Positions 1 through 6,380 of a DNA stretch of 64,000 nt are shown here, piece after piece; position 1 is the stretch's first letter, and every line of letters starts with the position of its first letter. A program made the position numbers and the translations under genes. Location: positions 1 to 64,000 of the forward strand of contig NZ_JARANV010000022.1 of assembly GCF_029889845.1 (NCBI RefSeq), written 5' to 3'. This stretch comes from Halomonas sp. 25-S5 (GTDB taxonomy: Bacteria; Pseudomonadota; Gammaproteobacteria; Pseudomonadales; Halomonadaceae). Below the pieces are notes generated by a model. That model did no database searches, was not told the DNA's origin, and was given only the letters and a program-made list of their open reading frames with translations.

Positions 1-148
1 GCTTCGCAGTGGCGGTTACCCGACACCACGCAACACTCGCTACCGGCTGGTGGCTAGCCTTGGCCGGATGGGACTTGCACCCACTGGGTTTCACTTCATC
101 CTTTCCACCTCCATCGGTTTCCCGGATGACCAGGCTTGCCTGGCGCAC
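1..148 (-). mobile_element. 5' end of a probable group II intron (truncated by window edge)
   Basis: Read on the minus strand from 148 downwards, this begins GTGCGCC, which matches the GUGYG 5' consensus of bacterial group II introns. An immediate hairpin follows (CCAGGC, AA, GCCTGG). Further in, at 85-69, is GTGGGTGCAAGTCCCA, a hairpin-forming motif that recalls domain I of many group II introns. No plausible coding frame crosses the segment. The 5' exon would be the IS21-like terminus at 149-194. The intron-encoded reverse transcriptase, usually in domain IV several hundred bases further in, would lie outside the window, so the call rests on the 5' sequence alone. Confidence 0.55.
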
Positions 149-194
149 TCATTTTTATTGACCGCTGGTGGGTCATTTCTATTGGCCATTGACA
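149..194 (-). mobile_element. IS21-family-like terminal end
   Basis: On the minus strand this starts TGTCAATGGCC. On the plus strand it carries two 24-bp-spaced copies of TCATTT(T/C)TATTG(A/G)CC, at 149-163 and 173-187. IS21-family elements characteristically begin with TGT and carry short repeated binding sites of this kind just inside the end. The element body (istA/istB) is not in the window; the probable intron interrupts it after 46 bp. The outer edge at 194 abuts a broken reading frame. Confidence 0.5.
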
Positions 195-335
195 GTTTAT
201 AACATCATCATTGAAGCCGAAGATGAAGATGCCGCCATTCAAGCGGCCAAAGAAACTTCGATCCATGACGACCGCTGGCGGGATTGTGGCCCGATTGGCC
301 ACAGCGTTCTGTATCAGTGCGAGGGAGACGCATAG
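195..335 (+). pseudogene. 3' stub of a disrupted gene (46 codons)
   Basis: An open frame runs from the IS21-like end (GTT TAT AAC ATC...) to a TAG at 333-335 and encodes 46 residues ending SVLYQCEGDA. It has no start codon of its own, and the acidic, amphipathic composition (IIIEAEDEDAAIQAAKE) looks coding. The remaining 5' part appears to have been separated or lost when the element inserted at 194. The family is not recognised. It ends three bases before the abiEii stop codon on the other strand. Confidence 0.45.
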
Positions 336-338
336 CGC

Positions 339-1253
339 TCAGAACAGTGCTTCCAGTTCTTTACGTTGGACTATGTGTTTTTCCGCATTCTGTTCTATCA
401 GCTTTTTCAGGTTGATCAGTTTCCAGCGCACAGCGGGGAGATTGGCGGCCTGCTGGCGGTCAATGGCGGTAAAATCCGGATTGCCGTCATGCAGGGTCAG
501 CAGGAAGCGCTTGCTTTCATCATCGAGACGGGACTGGATATCTGCAATGAGCCGAGTACGGGTTTCCTGAAGTTCGTCAAGGCTGACGGGAATCTTCGTC
601 ATGCCTTCGAATTCCTGTGCATAGGGCTGGTCAATATCGATGAAATTCGGGTTCAGAAGTTCATGCGCGGGGCGCGATGAACAGGCGATATAGACCAGGA
701 AGGTGCTGAACAGATCGTCGGTCAGGCCTTCATGTTCGTAGAGCAGTTTCACATCATAAAGATCACGGGGATGCTGGCGGTCAACAGCCGCATGCAGCTT
801 GCCGCCAAATAGGTCTTCAAACGAGACGACCTGGATTTCCGCGTAGCCGAATTCATCCTCGACAGCTTCCGACACCGAGCGGGTTTCAAGGTCGTGGACA
901 ACACCACGTGTGACCGGTGAGGTTTCGATCTTGATCTCAGCCCCGTTAAGCCGTGCCAGCACGCGGGTGGCCCCGCCGCCACCGCCTTTGATGCGTTGTG
1001 TCTGCGCGCCCCTGATGCCGCGCTCGATGGCAGTGGCAATGCGGTCCATCGCTTCATTGATCTCGGCAAGACTTTCGGTACGGTCTTTGACCGGTAGATA
1101 CGTCAGGTCGATATCGACCGACAGGCGTGGCAGATCGCGGTAGAACAGGTTGATGGCCGTGCCGCCTTTCAGGGCAAAGATGTCTTCTTCGGCGACATAG
1201 GGGAGGATGCGCACGAGCAGGGCGACCTGTGCTTGGTAAGCTTCACGCGCCAT
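339..1253 (-). CDS. abiEii: AbiEii/AbiGii-family nucleotidyltransferase toxin
   Basis: This 304-residue protein belongs to the AbiEii/AbiGii nucleotidyltransferase toxin family, the toxin half of AbiE-type (type IV) toxin-antitoxin and abortive-infection systems. The polymerase-beta-like core is visible near the N-terminus: KGGTA at about 29-33 followed by SVDIDL, with the acidic pair at D47 and D49. A second conserved stretch (SFEDLFGGKLHAA and RDLYDVKLL) follows in mid-protein. Family members attack tRNA or block growth by nucleotide transfer. The start is ATG at 1253, inside the last codons of the upstream antitoxin gene (11-bp overlap), so the two are translationally coupled. It sits in a mobile island next to an IS end and a relaxase fragment, which suits a stabilisation or anti-phage role. 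Confidence 0.88.
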   Translation of the reverse strand: MAREAYQAQVALLVRILPYVAEEDIFALKGGTAINLFYRDLPRLSVDIDLTYLPVKDRTESLAEINEAMDRIATAIERGIRGAQTQRIKGGGGGATRVLARLNGAEIKIETSPVTRGVVHDLETRSVSEAVEDEFGYAEIQVVSFEDLFGGKLHAAVDRQHPRDLYDVKLLYEHEGLTDDLFSTFLVYIACSSRPAHELLNPNFIDIDQPYAQEFEGMTKIPVSLDELQETRTRLIADIQSRLDDESKRFLLTLHDGNPDFTAIDRQQAANLPAVRWKLINLKKLIEQNAEKHIVQRKELEALF

Positions 1254-2058
1254 CGGCTGCCTCCGTTATCGCAAATTCTTTCGGCACCATGATGCGGTAA
1301 CGAGGGTGTATCCTGCCGCCTTTGACCAGAGCACGGTCGCCGCTTCCGAGGTTAAATTCCTGCGGGTCGAGGCGTTTGCGCCATGGGTGGTTGTGGCGGT
1401 CGGCAAAGACGAAGAACAGCCGCGTAACCTTGATCTTCCTGCAACTGTGCAGCAACGCCGACAGGGTACGCGGGCGCAGGGTCGTCAGGCTTTCAAACAC
1501 CATGTCGAGATTGTGGAAGCTCTCATGGTCGGGCAGTTCATCCATGACTTCCAGGATCGCTCGTTCGGGCGATGACATCCTTTGTTGCCAGTCCCAGGGC
1601 AAGGTGCCGTCGGCGTCGTCCTTGGTGAGGCCGAGCGCCGGATCGGAGAAGAGCGGCGTGGTACGCGTTTCCAGAGGTGCGTTCAACGGTAGCCTGGCCA
1701 GCCAGCTCGGTATGTCTTCGCCATAGACCCAAACCGGAGCGTTCCCGCCCAGCGGTAAATAATGGCTATAGCCTTGCAGCGCGAGCGCTGTCATGCCGCC
1801 GATATGGACATCGTAGCCCATGATGTGCTGTATCGAGAGCAGGCAGATCTTCCAGTCGATTGTGTCGGGTTTTCCTGCGCCTGGCGCCGGGCGCAGGAAA
1901 ACGCCGCGAGTCACCCGCTCCAGCCAGCCGCCATTAACATATTTGCGCGTGAGGAAGCGGCTGACCTCATGGCGTTCCAGCCAGTCAGAATCGATCATGA
2001 AGCCGGGAGGGACGGCTTCGAGGGTGTTCTTTAGTTTATCGTCTTTATGTGCACTCAT
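1243..2058 (-). CDS. abiEi: AbiEi-family antitoxin / transcriptional regulator
   Basis: This protein of about 271 residues has an N-terminal winged-helix-like region (WLERHEVSRFLTRKYVNGGWLERV, then RGVFLRP) and the domain typical of AbiEi antitoxins that pair with AbiEii toxins. AbiEi proteins repress their own operon by binding inverted repeats and counteract the toxin without direct inhibition. ATG codons occur at 2067 and 2058 with no Shine-Dalgarno before either. A GATAAT motif ends directly before 2067, so a leaderless or near-leaderless message starting at 2058 is plausible. The 3' end overlaps abiEii by 11 bp. A perfect 9-bp inverted repeat at 2073-2094 lies over the probable promoter. 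Confidence 0.85.
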   Translation of the reverse strand: MSAHKDDKLKNTLEAVPPGFMIDSDWLERHEVSRFLTRKYVNGGWLERVTRGVFLRPAPGAGKPDTIDWKICLLSIQHIMGYDVHIGGMTALALQGYSHYLPLGGNAPVWVYGEDIPSWLARLPLNAPLETRTTPLFSDPALGLTKDDADGTLPWDWQQRMSSPERAILEVMDELPDHESFHNLDMVFESLTTLRPRTLSALLHSCRKIKVTRLFFVFADRHNHPWRKRLDPQEFNLGSGDRALVKGGRIHPRYRIMVPKEFAITEAADGA

Positions 2059-2072
2059 GGTACACATATTAT

Positions 2073-2094
2073 CACATATCCAAAGGGATATGTG
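2073..2094. promoter_or_regulatory. Inverted repeat upstream of abiEi (candidate autoregulatory operator)
   Basis: CACATATCC and GGATATGTG form a perfect 9-bp inverted repeat separated by AAAG. It ends only 15 bp upstream of the proposed abiEi ATG and overlaps the GATAAT-like -10 region. AbiEi antitoxins are known to repress by binding inverted repeats in their promoter; the assignment here is by position. Confidence 0.55.
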
Positions 2095-2118
2095 ACGAAG
2101 TTATTTGACAATTGGTAA

Positions 2119-2143
2119 TTTTGTGCACCTGCAGGGCACAAAA
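2119..2143. other. Near-perfect palindrome in the abiEi upstream region
   Basis: TTTTGTGC and GCACAAAA flank a spacer that contains the self-complementary octamer CCTGCAGG. It lies between the relaxase fragment and abiEi. It could be a second operator, a weak terminator for the relaxase fragment, or part of a plasmid-type control region. Nothing else was recognised in the 2095-2245 gap. Confidence 0.35.
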
Positions 2144-2245
2144 ACGCTGAAAGCTAAAGAATCCATCAGCAAAGCAAGGTGGGCGTGTGTGCCTGCGACA
2201 CCCCGCTTCAGGTGAAGGGTGGCGGGCTGCTCCGGTGAAGTTGCG

Positions 2246-3040
2246 TTAGATGATCTCGTGATCATGGACTTTTCCTATCCCTTTGGCGCGGGCCGGAGCG
2301 GCCCGTCTTGCCGCGCGAGTCTTGCCGCGCGAGTCTTTGCGCGTGCGGCTGTGCTCCGCTGTGCGGTCCGCATCCTGCGTATTACCCGATCTTTCCATCG
2401 CCTCATAGCGCGCGATATCCGCCCGGAGCTGTAGCTGTTCTTCTCGTTCACGCTGGCGGCGCTCATCGATTTCGAGCTGGAGTGCGCGCCGTTCGTCGCG
2501 CTGTTCGAGGATCAAGGCATCGCGTTCTGCCTGATCCCGCAAATGGGCCTGCCAGGCTTCGCGCTCGTTCTGTCGCCTGATTTCGGCATATTGACCTGTG
2601 ATCCGATGCCAGATGCTTTTGATTCCCTTCGGCAGCCGAGCCGCGCGCGCCTGTGTTTCCGCCATAAGGCGGGCGGCCTGCGCGGCCTCAAGCCTTTTGC
2701 GCTCCTCACGTTGCCACCCGACCAGCTCCGCCCGCCGGAATTCCAGGCTCGCGGTATGCTTGCGGGTATCGGCCTCGATTTCCTTGACGAACTTTCCGAG
2801 CGCACCTGCCATGCGCTGGCCGATACGGTTCTTGACCTGACCGACGGACGGCAATCCATTCGGTTCGTCGAGTCTTGCCCTGACGTCCTTGGCCTTCACG
2901 CCGCTCCATTTGGCGATTGCGTATATTTCGCCTCGGAAATCGACCGCCACGTATCCGCGCCGGTCGCCACGGGCGAGCCAGAAGCCGCGTTCATGCAGGG
3001 CGTTCTGGAAAGCCGTTTGCGAGTCCGAGGTTTCCCACCA
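2246..3040 (-). pseudogene. C-terminal fragment of a relaxase / mobilisation protein
   Basis: The frame encodes about 264 residues beginning in the conserved C-terminal relaxase segment (DSQTAFQNALHERGFWLARG, then DRRGYVAVDFRGEIYAI), followed by a long charged region of coiled-coil character and a basic tail rich in R, A and K. The N-terminal nicking domain with its catalytic tyrosine and histidine triad is missing. The only upstream initiation codon (GTG at 3046) lacks a credible ribosome site and lies inside the cupredoxin gene. This is therefore a 5'-truncated relaxase gene, cut at the island/chromosome junction near 3030-3045. Confidence 0.7.
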
Positions 3041-3410
3041 ACTCACCGGTCATGCCCGCCTCCGCATGGCCCGGCACTTCGCAGCGAAAGGTATAAGTAC
3101 CAGCTTCATCGACTGTGAATTCCACGGTATCCGTTTCGCCCGGGGTGATCGTCTCCGTCATCACATCCAGCTCGGGAATATGCAGGTTGTGTCCCATGAT
3201 GCCCGTATTCTCGAAGACAAGGACGACCTCAGCACCCACTGGTACCTCGAGTTCCGTGGGCTCGAACTGGAAGCCCTGCTGGGCGGTGATCGTGATCTCG
3301 ACGGCCTCCGACTGGCTGGCCATGACAGCAGAACCTGCCACCATCGTGACCACGGCAAGCAGCATACTGGCCATACGGCCTTTCGCGGTATCGATCAGCA
3401 GACGTGGCAT
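2991..3410 (-). CDS. Exported cupredoxin (plastocyanin/azurin-like), 3' end altered at island junction
   Basis: A 139-residue small blue-copper protein. An N-terminal signal peptide (hydrophobic stretch at about 13-30) is followed by one cupredoxin domain with all four type-1 copper ligands visible: H74 in MGHNLH, C110 in FRCEVPGH, H115 and M120 in GMTGEL. The start at 3410 has a strong AGGAGG; an in-frame start at 3581 only adds junk. Cupredoxins of this type normally stop one to three residues after the M-T-G-E-L-V strand. Here the frame instead continues for 13 residues into relaxase-derived sequence (ending FPERPA), so the original stop was lost at the junction. The copper site is intact, and the protein probably still works as a periplasmic electron carrier. 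Confidence 0.8.
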   Translation of the reverse strand: MPRLLIDTAKGRMASMLLAVVTMVAGSAVMASQSEAVEITITAQQGFQFEPTELEVPVGAEVVLVFENTGIMGHNLHIPELDVMTETITPGETDTVEFTVDEAGTYTFRCEVPGHAEAGMTGELVGNLGLANGFPERPA

Positions 3411-3588
3411 CTCGGCTTTCCTCCTGGTTGTGGAACTCGTCGCACGTGTCGCGCCCCCATCAATATCGGGTAGCCGGCTGGCCACCTTTGGATGCCACCC
3501 ATTGAAGCCGATGGCGCCTGAGAGCGGGCTCGCAAGGATGATGATGCCCGGCGGTTCGTCGCAACCGCCGGGACAGGTCATCGCTCGA

Positions 3589-4563
3589 CTAGCTGCTGCC
3601 CAGTTCCCACTCTACGATGCGATCTTGTTCGAACATCATGTGGATGAAGGGCTGCTTCTTGCCATTGGGGAGCTCGAAGGACGTGTTCACCGGCTCGAAG
3701 ACCGGTCCCTCGGGCGTCGGCTTGATCGGCATCACGATCAGGTGGGTGTGATGCTCCTGGTCGGGAATGTGGCGCGCGCTGCGTTCCAGGGGGATCTCCT
3801 CATCCAGGGCCAACGAGTAATCGCGCTTGCGCACGATTTCGGTGGTCATCAGATGAGCCACCTTGGTGTCGACCTTTTCGTCGTTGACATAGAGGTCAAC
3901 GACGCCCCACCAGGCCCCGCGGGTATACTCCTTGGGCATTAGCGGCGAACCGGTGCCCGTGGTGCCGTGCAGGTAGCCATCGATGAAGACGCCACCCTGG
4001 GTCTCGTAGCCGGGAAAGGGCGGCTGTACGACGTGATCGAATTCCAGCCGGTACGCGTTGCCGGCCGGATCGTGGAACTCGCTTTCCAGTTGCACCTCGT
4101 CGGGCGTGTCGCCCGGCTTGCCGGGCTGGTCCTCGGCGACACGATCGAGAAGGGTGGTCCTGAAATGGCCGCTCTGCTCCGGGGGCAGCGGCCTGGCCTT
4201 GTCACTGAAGGGAGTCGGTTGCGAGAACACCGTGTACTCGGTTCCCGCCTCGTTGGTCTCGCGCGCCGCTTCAGGCGCCGCCACCAGGATCGGCAACGCC
4301 TTCAGAAGCTCACGGATCGGCGGCTTGCCCACCTCGGCCAGGATCGGCTCCAGGGTACGCTTGGGATCGCCCGGGGTGCCGAACACCTCTTCGCTCAGTG
4401 CTCTGGGTCCAGGCAGAATCCAGTAGACGGTCTTGCCGGTTTCCTGCTCGATCACCGCCTTGTTGATCAAGGGGCCACTCTTGTCCACACCGGCGGCCGA
4501 GGCCCCCATAGTGGAAAGCAGTGCCGTGAGACACACCATTGACTTTATACCTGTGCTATGCAT
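3589..4563 (-). CDS. Exported protein of unknown function
   Basis: A 324-residue protein with an N-terminal signal peptide (MVCLTALLSTMGASA) and no other membrane segment, so probably periplasmic. No family is recognised. Mature features are a proline-rich first half, a G/W-rich segment (DGYLHGTTGTGS, then GAWWGVVDLYVNDEKV), a histidine cluster (DQEHHTHLIVMPI) and an aromatic C-terminus (FIHMMFEQDRIVEWEL). A GAGAGG ribosome site precedes the ATG. It lies 178 bp upstream of the cupredoxin on the same strand, so a shared periplasmic redox or metal-related role is possible but only inferred from position. The 178-bp spacer and the 292 bp upstream (4564-4855) hold nothing else recognisable. Confidence 0.6.
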   Translation of the reverse strand: MHSTGIKSMVCLTALLSTMGASAAGVDKSGPLINKAVIEQETGKTVYWILPGPRALSEEVFGTPGDPKRTLEPILAEVGKPPIRELLKALPILVAAPEAARETNEAGTEYTVFSQPTPFSDKARPLPPEQSGHFRTTLLDRVAEDQPGKPGDTPDEVQLESEFHDPAGNAYRLEFDHVVQPPFPGYETQGGVFIDGYLHGTTGTGSPLMPKEYTRGAWWGVVDLYVNDEKVDTKVAHLMTTEIVRKRDYSLALDEEIPLERSARHIPDQEHHTHLIVMPIKPTPEGPVFEPVNTSFELPNGKKQPFIHMMFEQDRIVEWELGSS

Positions 4564-4855
4564 TCTCGCCTCTCCCGGTCGCCTCAGCGACCTTTGATCG
4601 GGTGAGTGAATCGCTTGCTCGCCGGCATCTAACAGGGCCCACCTCTACCGCATGCCTGGCGAACCATTCTTCGTGTAGTCGCGGCAAAAACACCGTCCTT
4701 ACAGGCGCGTTATCCTCCTGGCAACCATAACGGGCATGGCGTCGTACTGACGCAGCTCGCGGCTTTCCGACGCCTGCTTTGCAGGAATTTCTTCCCCTTG
4801 CCTGCTAGCTTGCGAGGAGCACACGAGCATCCTCTGACGCCAAGGAATCCATTCG

Positions 4856-6196
4856 ATGGGCCATCGGCATGAACACGATCACGCCTCGCCGGCTCCCTGG
4901 CGAATCAGCCCGCCCTTCCTGCTAGCGGCGGGATTTTTGGTCTTGATCGTTGCTGGAACGCTACTGCTCAAGCTGCCGATTGCGGTGAGGGCGTCGCTTT
5001 CATGGGGGGATGCTCTCTTCGCGGCGACCTCCGCGGTTACCGTCACCGGCCTGGTTGTCACTCCCACTGGGGCCACCTTCAGTATCTGGGGCGAAGGGAT
5101 CATTCTCGTATTGATGCAGGTCGGTGGCCTCGGGCTAATGACATTCGCCGTGCTGGCCTTTCTCTCCCTCGGCGGGCGCATAAGTGAGCGCCCCTCCCTG
5201 GTAGCGAGTCGCTCCGGCAACGAAACCGATCCGCATGACGTCCTGCGAACCGCCAAGGCGGTCGTCAAACTGGCATTTACTCTGGAAGGCATTGCCCTGG
5301 TTCCCCTCGCGCTGGTCTGGGTGCCGGAACATGGCTGGGTACAGGGGCTCTGGTGGGCGCTGTTCCACAGCGTCTCCGCCTTCAACAATGCCGGTTTCAG
5401 CCTTTCATCCGACAGCCTCATGGCCTACGCCGGAAACCCCATCATCAATACGGTGATCCCTGCGCTCTATATCAGCGGAGGCGTGGGCTTTATCGTGATC
5501 TCTGGGTTACTCGGCTATCGACCCGGCCAGCGACTCGATATCAACGTCAAGGTCGTGCTCGCCGGCACCCTTGTACTGAGCCTTGTGGGCACCGTCATGA
5601 TCTACCTGATGGAATCAGGAAACCCCGCCACGCTGGCCAGGCTGCCCGATCTGGCCGATCGGCTCTGGGCCTCATGGCTGCAGGCCACGACACCGCGCAC
5701 GGCAGGTTTCAACAGCCTCGACATCGCTGCCCTGACCCAGGAAACCTGCCTCGTGCTGATACTGCTGATGTTCGTCGGGGCGGGGGCTAATGGCACCGGC
5801 AGCGGCATCAAGGTGACGACGCTGTTCGTTCTCCTTGCCGCCACCTGGACCTACATCCGGCGTCGGCGGGTGCCCACGCTGTTTTCCCAAGTCATCGATA
5901 CCACCACCCTGCTCAAGGCGCTGTCGGTCACGGTGATGGCCGTCATCGGCATCTTCATCGGCACCCTGGCCCTGTCCATCAGCGAAGACGCCGACCTACT
6001 GACGGTAGCATTCGAAGCCACCTCCGCCTTGGGCACCGTCGGCCTGTCGCGAGGCCTGACGCCGGAGCTTTCCGGCTGGGGTCAGGCGATCATTATGGCG
6101 ATGATGTTCGTGGGGCGCGTGTGCCCACTGATGGTGGCCCACCTGGTCGGCTCTGCCTTTGGTACCTCGCAGAAGGATGAGCTGCAGATTGGCTAG
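4856..6196 (+). CDS. Trk/Ktr-type potassium uptake membrane subunit
   Basis: A 446-residue multi-pass inner-membrane protein of the TrkH/KtrB superfamily, which forms the K+ (often Na+-coupled) translocating pore of Trk/Ktr systems. The four filter loops can be read: TVTGL at about 62-66, NNAGF at 177-181, TAGFN near 283 and GTVGL near 394. The length fits KtrB-type subunits better than full TrkH. The extreme C-terminus (GRVCPLMVAHLVG) deviates from the usual GRVGPLT. A histidine-rich N-terminus (GHRHEHDH) precedes the first helix. AAGGAA lies 8 bp before the ATG. No TrkA/KtrA regulatory subunit is adjacent. In a halophile the likely role is K+ accumulation under osmotic stress. Confidence 0.82.
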   Translation: MGHRHEHDHASPAPWRISPPFLLAAGFLVLIVAGTLLLKLPIAVRASLSWGDALFAATSAVTVTGLVVTPTGATFSIWGEGIILVLMQVGGLGLMTFAVLAFLSLGGRISERPSLVASRSGNETDPHDVLRTAKAVVKLAFTLEGIALVPLALVWVPEHGWVQGLWWALFHSVSAFNNAGFSLSSDSLMAYAGNPIINTVIPALYISGGVGFIVISGLLGYRPGQRLDINVKVVLAGTLVLSLVGTVMIYLMESGNPATLARLPDLADRLWASWLQATTPRTAGFNSLDIAALTQETCLVLILLMFVGAGANGTGSGIKVTTLFVLLAATWTYIRRRRVPTLFSQVIDTTTLLKALSVTVMAVIGIFIGTLALSISEDADLLTVAFEATSALGTVGLSRGLTPELSGWGQAIIMAMMFVGRVCPLMVAHLVGSAFGTSQKDELQIG

Positions 6197-6207
6197 CCCC
6201 CCCCCGA

Positions 6208-6363
6208 TTGCATCCCCCGGACCTGGTGTACTTCGCGGGGCAAAACGTGATTGAGATCCATGCGGCACTCTCGACGGAGGCGGACCTCGAGAAACCGGAC
6301 CAGCTCATTGTCGACTTCGATCCCTCCGATGACGGTTTCGACAAGGTGCGCAAGATCGCGATG
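6208..6363 (+). pseudogene. Relic of a LigD-type NHEJ primase/polymerase domain
   Basis: From the TTG at 6208 about 52 codons read as the conserved core of the LigD polymerase domain: DLVYFAGQNVIEIHAALST, then PDQLIVDFDPSDDGFDKVR, where family members have an I/V-F-D-L-DP-S-DD-F block. The catalytic DxD-like acidic pair (VDFDP) survives. The fragment has no flanking ligase or Ku gene and is cut at its 3' side by the end of the diguanylate cyclase gene on the other strand. A run of ten C residues (6196-6205) precedes it. It is best read as the remnant of a deleted NHEJ locus. Confidence 0.6.
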
Positions 6364-6380
6364 CCGCCCCAGGCGGTCCG

